The position numbers were made by a program, and so were the translations under genes. From Methanohalophilus halophilus (GTDB taxonomy: Archaea; Halobacteriota; Methanosarcinia; Methanosarcinales; Methanosarcinaceae), in NCBI RefSeq assembly GCF_001889405.1, contig NZ_CP017921.1, forward strand, positions 634,057 to 698,056: a stretch of DNA of 64,000 nucleotides, in the 5' to 3' direction. Below the pieces are notes generated by a model. It was not told where the DNA came from. It ran no database searches and saw only the letters and a list, made by a program, of their open reading frames with translations. Within the stretch, counting starts at the first letter, position 1. Each line of letters starts with the position of its first letter. Of the stretch, positions 26,728 through 37,390 are shown one piece after another.

Positions 26728-28599
26728 TCATTTTGGCACAGGTATCGTTAACGTAAAAGTACTACCCTTTCCAGGCTCACTTTCCACCCGTATACTTCCA
26801 CCATGCATTTTCACATATCTTTTTACAATGGCAAGCCCCAGACCGGTGCCACCATATTTACGGGTGGAAGACGAATCGACCTGTTTAAAGGGGTCAAATA
26901 TGCTTTGGTATTTTCCATCAGGAATACCTATACCATTATCTGAGATAGATATTTCAATATTATCATCGACAAGTTGAGATTTTATTGCAACTTTACCTTT
27001 TTGAGGTGTGAATTTAATTGCATTGCTGAGTAGATTATACATAATTTCTTTGAATTTTATCTTATCAGCAAATATTTCTATGTCTTCAGGTTCGATGTTG
27101 GATGTAAGTTCAATGTCCTTTTTATTGGCCATAGGTAGCATCAACGTTACTACTTCACCAACTATTTCTGAAAGGTTTACGTTTTCGGGTTCATATCCCA
27201 TTCTACCCGCTTCTATTTTGGAAATGTCAAGAATGTCATTGATCAACTCCAGCAGGTGTTTCCCACTTTTGAGAACATTGGATATGTATCTGGTCTGGTT
27301 TTCATTCAAATCTCCGTGTTTCCTATCTTTCAGGATAGTGGAAAAACCAATGATTGAATTTAAGGGGGTTCTTAATTCATGGCTCATATTGGCAAGGAAT
27401 TCGGATTTGGTACGGTTTGTTTCCTCAGCTGCTACCTTACTTTCAAGAAGCTGTTTTTCTATTTCCTGGCGGATATTTTCCAGTTGCAGTTTGTAGAGGG
27501 CAAAAGAAATGTCACCTTTTACTTCTTCAAACAAACCGATTATTTCGCTATCCTGTGCAAACTCCCGGGAAATGGTGGCTGCAATCACACCATAGACATT
27601 ATCCTTATATTCAAGTTTAGAAAGCAAGTGTACTGATTTTGTATTTTCCTTTGCTGGAGTATGATCCGAATATTGCTCTGATAGGTCGTCTACAATAAGC
27701 AGCTCGTTTGTTTCTAAAACTGTCCTAATGTAATCAGGAATTTCACTATTTTTCATTTTTGATGTAAGAAGTGAAAAATTACTATCCCCACCACTTTCCT
27801 TAATCATGGTTGGGTTTTGATTATGATCCATCAGGCATATCCATACACTGTAAAAACTATGGGATTCTGTAAGATTATTACAGATACCCTGTAAAAGTTT
27901 CAATTTGTCGTTTTCTGTTACGATAAGCTGGTTTACATTGCGTATGGATTTTAACACCGAAGTTAGATACTCAATCCTTTTTTCACTCGTTTTACGTTCG
28001 GTGATATCATTGATAATACATATCGTTCTTTCATAATTTCCATTGGTTTTATTCATACCGGAGGAATTTATGATGACATCAATAAGAGTGCCGTCCTTTC
28101 TAACCATCTTGTATTCTTTATCATAGGAATAACCTGTTTCAAGGATTTCCTGAAGGGACTGCGAAGCTTTACCCAGATAATCAGGATGAATTATCTTTGC
28201 CATTGGGAAGCCTATAATTTCCTCTTTTTTATAACCCAGGAAATTTTGGACCTGATTGTTGCAGTCAACAATTATACCATCCGAATCGACAGAAGTAATC
28301 AGGTTTGCAGCAGTTTCAAAGATGGAGCTGTAGTCCTCTTTGGCTTTCAAAACCTGTTCGTAGGAGTTGTTGATTTCATTGATGTGGGGCATTACGTAAA
28401 ATAGAAACAAAAGGGCAGTTACAAGAACAAAAAACCATCCTTTATAGGTTTGCAGCAGGCTATATAATCTTATATCCGAAACAAACCAGCCCAATACTAT
28501 ATCTGAAAAAAGGATCCAAAGACTCGCAAAAATAACATATAATAATGTGGTTGTCAGAACTGCATTTACATCCTTTTTTATCGGTGATGATTTTTTCAT
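26728..28599 (-). CDS. Membrane sensor histidine kinase with PAS and GAF-like domains
   Basis: 623 residues. Two membrane helices lie at about 13-35 and 52-70 with little between them. A PAS domain covers about 85-205 (IFETAANLITSVDSDGIIVD and a PAC tail IINDITERK). A GAF-like region covers about 215-375. Then come HisKA with the phospho-acceptor in SHELRTPLNSIIGFS, and HATPase_c with MYNLLSNAIKF, ISDNGIGIPDG and YGGTGLGLAIVK. No response regulator adjoins it, as is common for methanogen kinases. The ligand is unknown. Confidence 0.92.
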   Translation of the reverse strand: MKKSSPIKKDVNAVLTTTLLYVIFASLWILFSDIVLGWFVSDIRLYSLLQTYKGWFFVLVTALLFLFYVMPHINEINNSYEQVLKAKEDYSSIFETAANLITSVDSDGIIVDCNNQVQNFLGYKKEEIIGFPMAKIIHPDYLGKASQSLQEILETGYSYDKEYKMVRKDGTLIDVIINSSGMNKTNGNYERTICIINDITERKTSEKRIEYLTSVLKSIRNVNQLIVTENDKLKLLQGICNNLTESHSFYSVWICLMDHNQNPTMIKESGGDSNFSLLTSKMKNSEIPDYIRTVLETNELLIVDDLSEQYSDHTPAKENTKSVHLLSKLEYKDNVYGVIAATISREFAQDSEIIGLFEEVKGDISFALYKLQLENIRQEIEKQLLESKVAAEETNRTKSEFLANMSHELRTPLNSIIGFSTILKDRKHGDLNENQTRYISNVLKSGKHLLELINDILDISKIEAGRMGYEPENVNLSEIVGEVVTLMLPMANKKDIELTSNIEPEDIEIFADKIKFKEIMYNLLSNAIKFTPQKGKVAIKSQLVDDNIEISISDNGIGIPDGKYQSIFDPFKQVDSSSTRKYGGTGLGLAIVKRYVKMHGGSIRVESEPGKGSTFTLTIPVPK

Positions 28600-28706
28600 C
28601 TGATTTTCATATGATTATTGTTAATTATAAGGGTATTGGCTTTGTAGAAAAATCACTAATCATAAAAAATATTATGAGCGGATGATTCCGCTCATTTTCA
28701 AGACTT

Positions 28707-31700
28707 TTAGTCCTTGCGCATTATGAGTGCTGCACCTGCAATCAAGGCCACTGCAAAAATGGCAGTAAATCCGGGTGTCTGAGCACTTGCATCTTCTGAT
28801 TTGGATTCTGTTCCTGATTGCGTTTCAACTTCAGGCTCTTCTGCAACTGGTTTTTCAGTCACTTCTTTGTATTCATCTCCCACAATTGCAAAAGGAGAAT
28901 TGAGATAGCGGTCAGTATCAGCTTTGAAATATAGAAAATTATTAGCCTTGCTGATATATTCTGTTGGCAGTGCAATCCATATTCCATTTTCAAATACTTT
29001 CAATCCAATATCGCTTGCATCCACACTTTCCTGATTAAGCCAATCCTGATTTATCCTGAAGATTACTGAAGAATTCTGAATATTGCCGGTAAAAGCGGAA
29101 TTGCCTGCCCAGATGTTGAGGTTGCTATAGACCGTACCTGCAGGAGAGTGACTTACAAGGGTTGAAGTGTTTTTCAATACTTCTATAACTATTTTTATCT
29201 GGCCTGCATTTCTGGAAGAAACAAGATCAAGCTGGCGAACTGGGTTTGCCGCTTCTTTGAATTCATAGGTTACAGGCTCATTAAATTTTACTGATCTGAT
29301 AGTAAAATCCTTAAAGTCTATATTTGAATACTCTTCAGCTGTTGTAGAGCCTCCACCTCCACCACTTCCACCTTCATTTGTCCCGGAGTCTCTGGATTCC
29401 ACTTTAATGTAATTTTCAAAAGAGTAGGTGTCTGTCCCATTCGTATTGTTTACAGTAAGAGATACACTATAAGTGCCGGTTTTATTGTAAATATGTGAAG
29501 GATTCGGTATTTCATAATCAATGGAAGAATCCCCGTCTATGTCCCAATTCCATTCTGTAGCATTATGGGATGTGTCATTGAATTGAACTTGCAGAGGTAC
29601 TTTGCCAGATGTTACATTAGAAGTGAAATTTGCCTGTGGCATTATCAAGCCCAAATAACTGGAGGAATTATCCCAGACTCTGTTACCGGAAGTATCCATT
29701 GCTGATACGTTGATATACTGCATGCCTGGCAAGATTGTCAAATTTCCTGTCCACAATGTACCTTCTATATTACTCAATTGTTTTCCATCTGCCAGGACTT
29801 CACTTAACTCATAATCATCAGTGGAATTGACTGTAATAGCTAAAAGTTCACCTGCACTAAGATTTTCACTGTTGTTTAGCACTATATCGTGTATTTGAGG
29901 ATCTGTCACATCTGCCTCTGTGCTGGAAGTATTGTTTGTCCAACTTTGGTTAATATTACCGTTTTTATCAACAGTACGGATACTGATTGTATGTGAAGTG
30001 TTGGGGGAAAAACCAGTTGCATTATAATATGTGCTGTTCAAAGTAGCTTCATGAATTGCGTCAATGTAAATAATTGAGTTATTAAAATCAGAATCAATAG
30101 GGTTTTCCCAGGACCAGTTTATCCATGAATAGCCAGCATCTACCGGATATAAATCAGCCACGTTTGCAGGTTGGGTGTTATCAATAATATTGAACTTGAC
30201 AAATGTTGAATTATCACATGAAGTTTCATTATAGGTAACATTGAGTCCAAAATAATAAGTTCCCTCTAATGTGGAATTCAGGCCGTATTCCCACACACTA
30301 CTGTTATTTGTTAGGTTTTGTTGTGAAGAATAACCTAATTGTGAAAGGTTTACATAAACTGCCGGATTTACGAGATTTTCATTTAGTTCCACTCTCAAAA
30401 TTGCTGTTTCCGTGCCATCTGAGCCTATAGATAGGGGCTCTACTGTAGCTTTTCTAACCACAGTCTCATTATTCAGGCTACCTCCTGCAATCACAAAAGC
30501 AAATTGTTGTTCACTACCCTGCGGTACATTGGTACCGTTTACAGAAAATGTATACCATCCTTCTTCAGGCGGATCTATTCGAATTTGCTCCACATTATTG
30601 ACGTTATCCGGAGCACCATTGCCATAATAATGCGAATTATTGGGGGATATTATAACTAGATCCAGATTATTTACAAGCGCTTTACCTGCTGAAGTGGTGG
30701 CTGGATAATCATTCCATACCAGCGTGGCTTTCAGGGGAGTCTGGCTATTGTCTACATAATATTCTGTAGTCCAGCTGGTGTTAGTACTTAGATTAATATT
30801 ATCATGAACCCGGATATGTGCAGGAAAGACAGGATCTATTGAATTTGTGAGATTCAGACGACCCCATCCCTGTGAATTCGACGAATGACCCAGATCTGCT
30901 GCTCCATTGATCAATATCGCTTTTAGAAGAGCTGCTGATGGATGAATTGAAAGATTGTTAAGGAAATATTGCCGGATGAGGGCAGCACTTCCTGCAGTGA
31001 TGGGTGTTGCCATGCTTGTCCCACTCATATACACATAATCTTCTGGATAAACAAGGGATGAGGCTGTTGAATAAATAGAAGTTCCGGGTGCTACAACATC
31101 CGGTTTAATCCTGCCATCAAATGTGGGTCCACGACTGCTGAAACCAGCGATATCTGAAGGGTCATCTGAATCAATCCCACGTTCTGACCGGTAATTTTCT
31201 GAAGCACCTACAGTCAAAGCGTTCTTGGCAATACCGGGTGAGTTGATTGTCCCACTGTAAGGTCCATCATTTCCAGCAGCAAATATTATCAACATATCAG
31301 GATGATGCCACGTGAAATTATCAAGCGCTACTGCTTCAGTTGAATAGGATAAAACAGAATCACTTCCCCAACTATTGCTGTGAATCCTGGACCCATTGTT
31401 ATAGGCTTCAATAAACAATTGATGCAAAGGAGGAATATTCAAAGAACTGGAATCATCACCACATGCCTGAAAGAATAAATGTGCTTCAGGCGCCATACCC
31501 TTGTATTGGCCTGCAGAAAGAGACCCATTACCAAGCGCAGAACCTGCTACATGAGTACCGTGCCCGTTTGTATCTGCAGGATTGCCGTCAGACCAATCAT
31601 ACAATGCATCTACTCTTCCTTTTATGTCTGGATGGAGAGTACTGAGATTGCCCGTACCCAACCCTGTATCCGCGATGGCTATAACCTGACCGGCACCTGT

Positions 31701-32369
31701 AAGATTGTGGGGATGTGCTACTGTATCGACTTCTATTATTTCGCCAGTTTTATCATTCAATATTACTGGTGGATTGTATTGTTCAATCCAGGCTACATTT
31801 TCAAATTTAACGATCGAAGGTATCACTGAGCCGTTTATTTTAATCCTGATCTGATTGCTGTTTTCTGCAACGATGATTGCATCCATTTCAAGAAGGGATT
31901 TTTTTAATTCTGTTAAATTTGCAGAATCAAAAGTAGATATAACTATAGTTATTTGCCCGTCCAGATGATAGAGATCCGGGTCAATTTTGTATTCTGGTTT
32001 ATATTCACCCATCCATTTGAAATAAGGAAGGGATTTTATGCGATTTATTTGAGGCTCGTTTAGATGAAGGATATAGGCATTCTCAGGAATGTATCCATGA
32101 ATTTCACTCATTTTTTCGATTTGTGCTTTCCATTCCGGTAAAATCGGATTTTTGAATTGCACCAGATAATAACCTTCAGCATTATCGTTTGCCGAAACTG
32201 TAACTGTATTCTCTCTAACTATGGAAGTGTGACTGGTATTGAGCGTTGCGGCTTTTAAAAATATATGGTCCGATGAAGAATCAGCTTCCCTTGCAAGCGT
32301 TGTGGAACATGTGAAAAAGAAACACAATAACAAAAAGAGAATTAGTGCTGATACAACTCTATTATCCAT
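28707..32369 (-). CDS. Surface-anchored subtilisin-like serine protease with PKD domain and PGF-CTERM
   Basis: 1220 residues. After a signal peptide, the S8 catalytic domain holds D234 (IAIADTG), H273 (NGHGTHVAG), the oxyanion Asn367 (AAGNDG) and S452 (SGTSMATP), so it should be active. A subtilase C-terminal beta domain, Ig/FN3-like repeats and a PKD domain (VQFNDTSHNATEWNWD) follow. After a Gly linker comes a PGF-pre-PGF domain, then TPGFTAIFAVALIAGAALI and a basic tail, the signal that archaeosortase A removes when attaching proteins to archaeol lipid. It is likely an envelope protease. Confidence 0.93.
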   Translation of the reverse strand: MDNRVVSALILFLLLCFFFTCSTTLAREADSSSDHIFLKAATLNTSHTSIVRENTVTVSANDNAEGYYLVQFKNPILPEWKAQIEKMSEIHGYIPENAYILHLNEPQINRIKSLPYFKWMGEYKPEYKIDPDLYHLDGQITIVISTFDSANLTELKKSLLEMDAIIVAENSNQIRIKINGSVIPSIVKFENVAWIEQYNPPVILNDKTGEIIEVDTVAHPHNLTGAGQVIAIADTGLGTGNLSTLHPDIKGRVDALYDWSDGNPADTNGHGTHVAGSALGNGSLSAGQYKGMAPEAHLFFQACGDDSSSLNIPPLHQLFIEAYNNGSRIHSNSWGSDSVLSYSTEAVALDNFTWHHPDMLIIFAAGNDGPYSGTINSPGIAKNALTVGASENYRSERGIDSDDPSDIAGFSSRGPTFDGRIKPDVVAPGTSIYSTASSLVYPEDYVYMSGTSMATPITAGSAALIRQYFLNNLSIHPSAALLKAILINGAADLGHSSNSQGWGRLNLTNSIDPVFPAHIRVHDNINLSTNTSWTTEYYVDNSQTPLKATLVWNDYPATTSAGKALVNNLDLVIISPNNSHYYGNGAPDNVNNVEQIRIDPPEEGWYTFSVNGTNVPQGSEQQFAFVIAGGSLNNETVVRKATVEPLSIGSDGTETAILRVELNENLVNPAVYVNLSQLGYSSQQNLTNNSSVWEYGLNSTLEGTYYFGLNVTYNETSCDNSTFVKFNIIDNTQPANVADLYPVDAGYSWINWSWENPIDSDFNNSIIYIDAIHEATLNSTYYNATGFSPNTSHTISIRTVDKNGNINQSWTNNTSSTEADVTDPQIHDIVLNNSENLSAGELLAITVNSTDDYELSEVLADGKQLSNIEGTLWTGNLTILPGMQYINVSAMDTSGNRVWDNSSSYLGLIMPQANFTSNVTSGKVPLQVQFNDTSHNATEWNWDIDGDSSIDYEIPNPSHIYNKTGTYSVSLTVNNTNGTDTYSFENYIKVESRDSGTNEGGSGGGGGSTTAEEYSNIDFKDFTIRSVKFNEPVTYEFKEAANPVRQLDLVSSRNAGQIKIVIEVLKNTSTLVSHSPAGTVYSNLNIWAGNSAFTGNIQNSSVIFRINQDWLNQESVDASDIGLKVFENGIWIALPTEYISKANNFLYFKADTDRYLNSPFAIVGDEYKEVTEKPVAEEPEVETQSGTESKSEDASAQTPGFTAIFAVALIAGAALIMRKD

Positions 32370-32456
32370 CGTTTTTAGTTGATGACTAATATATATAACT
32401 TCTTTGATAGAAAGAAAAACAGGAAAAGAGTGGATTATTCCACTCTTTTCAAGACT

Positions 32457-35400
32457 TCAGTCCTTGCGCATTATGAGTGCTGCACCTGCAATCAAAGCCA
32501 CTGCAAAAATGGCGGTAAATCCGGGTGTCTGAGCACTTTCTTCTTCAGTTTCAGCTGCAGGTTCATCTGCTACTTCTTCACCTTCAGGTTCCTCAGCAAG
32601 TGGTTCTTCAATCACTTCTTTGTATTCATCTCCAACAATACTGAATACAGAGAATCCAGGTGTCTCGGCTGTGAAGTAGAAGTAGTCGTCATCTTCTTCA
32701 ACCTGGTTACCTGGAAGATCCTGCCATTCTCCATTATGGAACCTTGTCATGCGAATTGTGGAAGGATCGATGTTGTTCTCCTCAATCCATTCCTTGCTGA
32801 CCTTAAATTCGATGAGGATATTGTCAGCATTTTCATCAGAGATAGTACCTTCACTGCCAACAGTGATACTCATCAACTGGTAGGAATTACCTTTTGGCTC
32901 ATCCACATCATCGGGTTTATCTTTCAGTACCTGTACATTTGCTACAACAGTACCTTTGTCATCCTTTGCATCAAAACTGATACCAAAGACAGGACCTGAA
33001 CCATCGGTGAACTCATATTTGACATTTGATCCGGCAAGCACACGTTTAATTCCGGAATCACTTCCCTCGACATCTTCTGGAGGCATACTTGGACCTACAT
33101 AAGCACGGCCACCGGAACTGCTGCTTTCTTTAGGTGGTTCTGGCTCAGGAATGGCAGCCAATGGCAGATAATCAATCTCATTTTCAGAGAGGTTGTACTG
33201 TACATCACAGATGTTGTCTCCATCTGAATCAGCAGTATCCACACTGAATCCAGTACCATTTGGATGTACCCAGTAGTTTCCTCCCAGATAATCTCCACCC
33301 ACAACATTAGTGCCGGAAGTCTTGGAGATATTCCACTGATTTTCATAGGCCATCAATGGACCTACAGAATTAACTTTTGTTTCCGTAGACTCATTGGATT
33401 CTGCCTTACATTTGTTATCAGAATTCTCTTTTACTGAAGAGATTGATTTTGGTTCTGCAGAGAATGGTAGCTCAAAGATGACATTGTTCTCATTATTGAA
33501 ATAATTGTCATATATCAGATTGTCATAAGAAGATTCAACCAGCATTCCACCATATGCAGTACTTTCAATCGTATTACCGGAAACATTACAATCGTTTGAA
33601 TACTTCAGAGTAAGGCCCATCAATCCTTCTTCAATTGTATTAGCTTCAATTGTACAGTTATCACCATGACCAATGAACAATCCTGTATACATACATGTAG
33701 GTATTGAAGTATTAACTCTGGATATATCGTTGTTCAAAATGGTATTATTTACACCATTATGAACAGCAATTCCAGCCTGGAAATTACCACTATCAGGTTC
33801 ACTATCTTCATCAATCGTGATATCAGAAACTGTATTCTCGCTGACAGAAAAACCATCAGAATAACCATTGCTATTGTGTAATGATATTCCATCCTGTCGA
33901 TTTAATATACCGTTGATTACGTGTAGAGAAGTTACTGTGTTTCCATCAATATTCCCAGAGCCTCGATAGCTTATTCGAATACCACTCTGCCTATTTATTT
34001 CAGTGTTGTTAAGATGCAATTCGGAAACCACATTGTTTATTACTGAAGTATTATAGGCATTGTATCCAATATGTATACCTACCTGATTGTATGCCCAACT
34101 ATCGTTGATATAAAATGAATTTACATCGTTTCCATCTATTGTACAATTTTCAGTATATGAGAACTGAATTCCTCTCTGCATATCGAAACTACCAGTTGAA
34201 TGATTTAAATATTCAAAAGAGGATATTTCGTTATCTTCTACCAGACAATCCGTAGCATTGACCAATTTAATTCCTGACTGATGATTTATTTCATCAGACA
34301 AAACTGTGTCATTTTCATCAAAATATAACCCACTGATAATATTATCATTTATCGTACAGCTTATTGCCTCATGGTTCCTACAACCTACTTTTATTCCAAA
34401 TAAACCGTTTATGTCATTATAGTCGTCAAGAGCTGAAGAGAAACGAGCATTCATAGGTCTTATATCATTTATGATATTACCTGATATTGTCACATTATCG
34501 GCTTTTATTTCAATACCCTGGTCACCGATATTGGTAATAGTATTATCCAATATCCATACATCATGGCCTTTCTCATAAGTTGGACCTTCATAATAAATAT
34601 AATCAGAACCTAAACAAGATTTGATGCCTCGGCTGACCTGAGAAATTTCATTGTCTGTCAAATACAGATTTGTACCTGAAACGACTCCTATTCCAGCAAA
34701 ACCATCGCTAAGAATATTGTTTGAAACAGTTGTATTTGAGCAGTTCAGGAGGGTTACGAGAGAGTAATTTGCTCTAAATTCATGACTAGAATAACTACTA
34801 TCTGGGAAATTTTCCAGACTTGTATCGTAGATTGTATTATCTAAAATTGTGACATTATCACATTCGCTTGCAAAAATACCTGACGATGAGGTATTATTTG
34901 CATTTACATTGAAACCATCGATGGTAACATCATTCGAAGTAACATTAAAGACAGAAGAATTGTTTGATGCAGGAATCACAGTAACATCACTTGAAACTGC
35001 CTGAATAACCAATCCTTTATCTATAAGCAGATTTTCCTCATAAGTTCCGGAAAATACCTGTATAGTGTCACCATCGAATGTATTGTTCACAGCATCCTGT
35101 ATAGTTGCATAATCCTTTCCCTCTCCAACTGTGACAAAGGAATCCCTAAACACAGAAAAATTCATGGATGTATTGGAGTTGCCCCATCTGTCGGTTGCAT
35201 TGATGCTGAGATTATACACTCCATCGGTGTTTGTATCCACAATAATGGAGTTATTCCAATAGCCACTGGCATTATTGAGAGCAACTTCATTTATTGTGTC
35301 GTTTATGCTCGAAACGTCAACTACCACAGAAGAGATCTCAGAAGCGTCTGTCACCGAAACATTCAGTTCAAGCAAGTCACCGGGTCCAACTACTTTATTC

Positions 35401-36743
35401 AATGGAGTATTCGGATCAACTGAAGGTTCTGTGCTGTCTCCGGCAAGGGGCAGATAATCATAATTGTTCTGCACCTCATGTATCGCGTAAGTATCGTTAG
35501 GTGTATCACAGAATCCATCCCCATCGGAATCTGTGTTTACCTGACTGAAACCGGTATCACCGGGAGTCCTCCAGTAGTTACCTCCGATATAAGGCCCTCC
35601 AACAATATTTGGACCTTCGGTTTTGGAGACGTTCCAAACGTTATCAGTGATTTGTCCAATAGTTTTAAAGTTTTCAGTATTATTGAAGTAATTATTGTAG
35701 ATGTTATTATCAGTGGAGCCGTATAAATATATGCCAGCCTCTGCCCCAAAATTAGTATAACCATTTCCCGAAACAATATTGCTTGTTATTGAGTTTCCTA
35801 TTGAACTATATAAACAAATGCCCTGCAGTGAGTTTTTTGAGACTTGATTATTTGTCAAATTATTGTTATCAACCGCATCCATATATATTCCATAAGTGTT
35901 GGCATAAACATTGTTGTCGATCAAATTGTTGTAGTCGGAATCATCAATGTATATTCCATTACTGTTATCCGAAACTATGTTGCCTATAAGGGTATTGTTT
36001 TCACTAAAATATGAATCACCACTATACAGAGTAATACCATTATTAGTGTTGTTAAACACAGTGTTGTCAGTCAAAGTACTGTCTCGAGGAGATTGTAAGA
36101 ATATACCTTTATCATTTTTTGATACATTATTATTGGTAAAATTATTGTTACTGGAAATACCTCCAGCAGAAGTTAAATAAATACCATATTGATTGTTGCT
36201 TGATACAATATTATCATTTAAATCATTATAATCAGACTGCTGCAAATAAATACCGGCATAGTCGTTACCAGATGCAGTATTGTTGCTCAAAACAGCGTTG
36301 TCAGAATTAATTAAAGAGATACCACGCTCATTATTTGACACCATGCTATTGATTATAATAGAGTGATTGTAATCCTCAATACGTATACCATCACCATCAT
36401 TAGCACCACTCACATTGAAGCCGTTAATAGTTACAGTATCAGATCCGATTTTAAAAACGGGGTTACTTGAAAAAGTTGCAATAACATGTGTGACAGAAGC
36501 ACCGTCTGTGGAAGTGATGTTTAATTTCTTATTCACATCAACATTTTCATTATAAGTACCTGCGTCTACACTAATCGTGTCACCACTACTTGCATTATTT
36601 ACAGCTGCCTGTATGGGATTGGAGGATGCATTGAAAGAATTGCCATCTTGCCACCATCCAGTTTCGTTAACATTAATTGTACTCGCACCTGCTGTACCAA
36701 CCATCAAAATGGTTAAAATCAGAAGTATTAGGGGGGTTTTCAT
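32457..36743 (-). CDS. NosD-like right-handed beta-helix surface protein with PGF-CTERM
   Basis: 1428 residues. It has a signal peptide (LILLILTILMVGTAGAS), then two long NosD/periplasmic copper-binding type parallel beta-helices: each starts with IQAAVNNASSGDTISVDAGT or IQDAVNNTFDGDTIQVFSGT and continues in short Asn-rich rungs (SNNTASGNDYAGIYLQQSDY). An Ig-like domain separates them. The C-terminus has a PGF-pre-PGF domain, an acidic Glu/Ala linker and TPGFTAIFAVALIAGAALI. In methanosarcinal surface proteins such helices commonly bind carbohydrate. The last 95 bases are nearly identical to those of the protease gene downstream. Confidence 0.92.
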   Translation of the reverse strand: MKTPLILLILTILMVGTAGASTINVNETGWWQDGNSFNASSNPIQAAVNNASSGDTISVDAGTYNENVDVNKKLNITSTDGASVTHVIATFSSNPVFKIGSDTVTINGFNVSGANDGDGIRIEDYNHSIIINSMVSNNERGISLINSDNAVLSNNTASGNDYAGIYLQQSDYNDLNDNIVSSNNQYGIYLTSAGGISSNNNFTNNNVSKNDKGIFLQSPRDSTLTDNTVFNNTNNGITLYSGDSYFSENNTLIGNIVSDNSNGIYIDDSDYNNLIDNNVYANTYGIYMDAVDNNNLTNNQVSKNSLQGICLYSSIGNSITSNIVSGNGYTNFGAEAGIYLYGSTDNNIYNNYFNNTENFKTIGQITDNVWNVSKTEGPNIVGGPYIGGNYWRTPGDTGFSQVNTDSDGDGFCDTPNDTYAIHEVQNNYDYLPLAGDSTEPSVDPNTPLNKVVGPGDLLELNVSVTDASEISSVVVDVSSINDTINEVALNNASGYWNNSIIVDTNTDGVYNLSINATDRWGNSNTSMNFSVFRDSFVTVGEGKDYATIQDAVNNTFDGDTIQVFSGTYEENLLIDKGLVIQAVSSDVTVIPASNNSSVFNVTSNDVTIDGFNVNANNTSSSGIFASECDNVTILDNTIYDTSLENFPDSSYSSHEFRANYSLVTLLNCSNTTVSNNILSDGFAGIGVVSGTNLYLTDNEISQVSRGIKSCLGSDYIYYEGPTYEKGHDVWILDNTITNIGDQGIEIKADNVTISGNIINDIRPMNARFSSALDDYNDINGLFGIKVGCRNHEAISCTINDNIISGLYFDENDTVLSDEINHQSGIKLVNATDCLVEDNEISSFEYLNHSTGSFDMQRGIQFSYTENCTIDGNDVNSFYINDSWAYNQVGIHIGYNAYNTSVINNVVSELHLNNTEINRQSGIRISYRGSGNIDGNTVTSLHVINGILNRQDGISLHNSNGYSDGFSVSENTVSDITIDEDSEPDSGNFQAGIAVHNGVNNTILNNDISRVNTSIPTCMYTGLFIGHGDNCTIEANTIEEGLMGLTLKYSNDCNVSGNTIESTAYGGMLVESSYDNLIYDNYFNNENNVIFELPFSAEPKSISSVKENSDNKCKAESNESTETKVNSVGPLMAYENQWNISKTSGTNVVGGDYLGGNYWVHPNGTGFSVDTADSDGDNICDVQYNLSENEIDYLPLAAIPEPEPPKESSSSGGRAYVGPSMPPEDVEGSDSGIKRVLAGSNVKYEFTDGSGPVFGISFDAKDDKGTVVANVQVLKDKPDDVDEPKGNSYQLMSITVGSEGTISDENADNILIEFKVSKEWIEENNIDPSTIRMTRFHNGEWQDLPGNQVEEDDDYFYFTAETPGFSVFSIVGDEYKEVIEEPLAEEPEGEEVADEPAAETEEESAQTPGFTAIFAVALIAGAALIMRKD

Positions 36744-36914
36744 CTGGACACCTTGCTGTTTTGATTTGAATTATGACAAGCCCGGGGATTAAAGAATAGG
36801 CTAATTGTTCATATGATTAATATTTAAGACTTAAATTATATAATAATATCTATTGATAGAAAAGTATACTTTGTCTACAAATTACACAAAACAATTCTAT
36901 ATAGACATTCATGG

Positions 36915-37049
36915 ATGGCTGTTATGATGGTGATTCTGCAACAATCCTTACCCAAACCCCTAACATGTGTAGCCCAATTGCAGCAGTATAAATATCTCCC
37001 TGCCAATCTGGTATTCGAGGTCAAAAGCCTCAAAGGCGGGGAGAAATAA
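36915..37049 (+). CDS. Possible small protein, 44 residues
   Basis: The frame from ATG 36915 (alternatives at 36924 and 36927) reads MAVMMVILQQSLPKPLTCVA, then a Q-rich piece and LPANLVFEVKSLKGGEK. I know no family for it. The stop TAA at 37047 is followed at once by the ATG of a second small frame, as in coupled genes. A strong terminator lies downstream on this strand. The weak point is the lack of a clear ribosome site; it may be a gene fragment. Confidence 0.35.
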   Translation: MAVMMVILQQSLPKPLTCVAQLQQYKYLPANLVFEVKSLKGGEK

Positions 37050-37193
37050 ATGATAGAGAAAGTGGTACTATACAAACAGGGAAAAAATATTGACCCGGCA
37101 ATTGTCTTTTCAGCCATTTTGGACAATAACGGCAAAGTACGTCGCAACAGGATGTATCGGCTCTATTCGGGCCACGGATACAACCGGGGGTGA
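37050..37193 (+). CDS. Possible small basic protein, 47 residues
   Basis: The frame begins directly after the stop of the previous one, with GGCGGGGAG about 6 bases upstream as ribosome site. It reads MIEKVVLYKQGKNIDPAIVF and ends in RMYRLYSGHGYNRG. The C-terminal half is strongly basic and would suit nucleic-acid binding. No family is recognised. A conserved small protein, a fragment of a lost gene, or a structured RNA whose sequence happens to be open are all possible. Confidence 0.42.
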   Translation: MIEKVVLYKQGKNIDPAIVFSAILDNNGKVRRNRMYRLYSGHGYNRG

Positions 37194-37248
37194 GTAAAAA
37201 ATCGAAAATGGCCTTTCTACAACCTCCTTCCTGTGTTTTGGATGGTTA

Positions 37249-37275
37249 AGCTCCCTATTAAGGGAGCTCTTTTTT
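37249..37275 (+). terminator. Strong hairpin terminator
   Basis: AGCTCCCT (37249-37256) and AGGGAGCT (37261-37268) form a perfect 8-bp stem with a 4-base loop, followed by C and six T. It ends a plus-strand transcript, although all annotated large genes here are on the minus strand. It therefore supports a real plus-strand unit between about 36880 and 37249. Confidence 0.8.
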
Positions 37276-37390
37276 AAAATAAGATAAGATTTTAATTGAC
37301 TGTATTTCAAAAAAGTTACTTCTTAATATATCTATAAAATAGAACTGACCCTGAAGATAATCAGGGCCAGTTTACCAAACTCCAATGGTC

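Noticed and set aside
37150-37240. tRNA-like segment near GGGCCACGGATACAACC
   Set aside because: No cloverleaf with a T-loop GTTCRANNC could be built, and acceptor ends do not pair.
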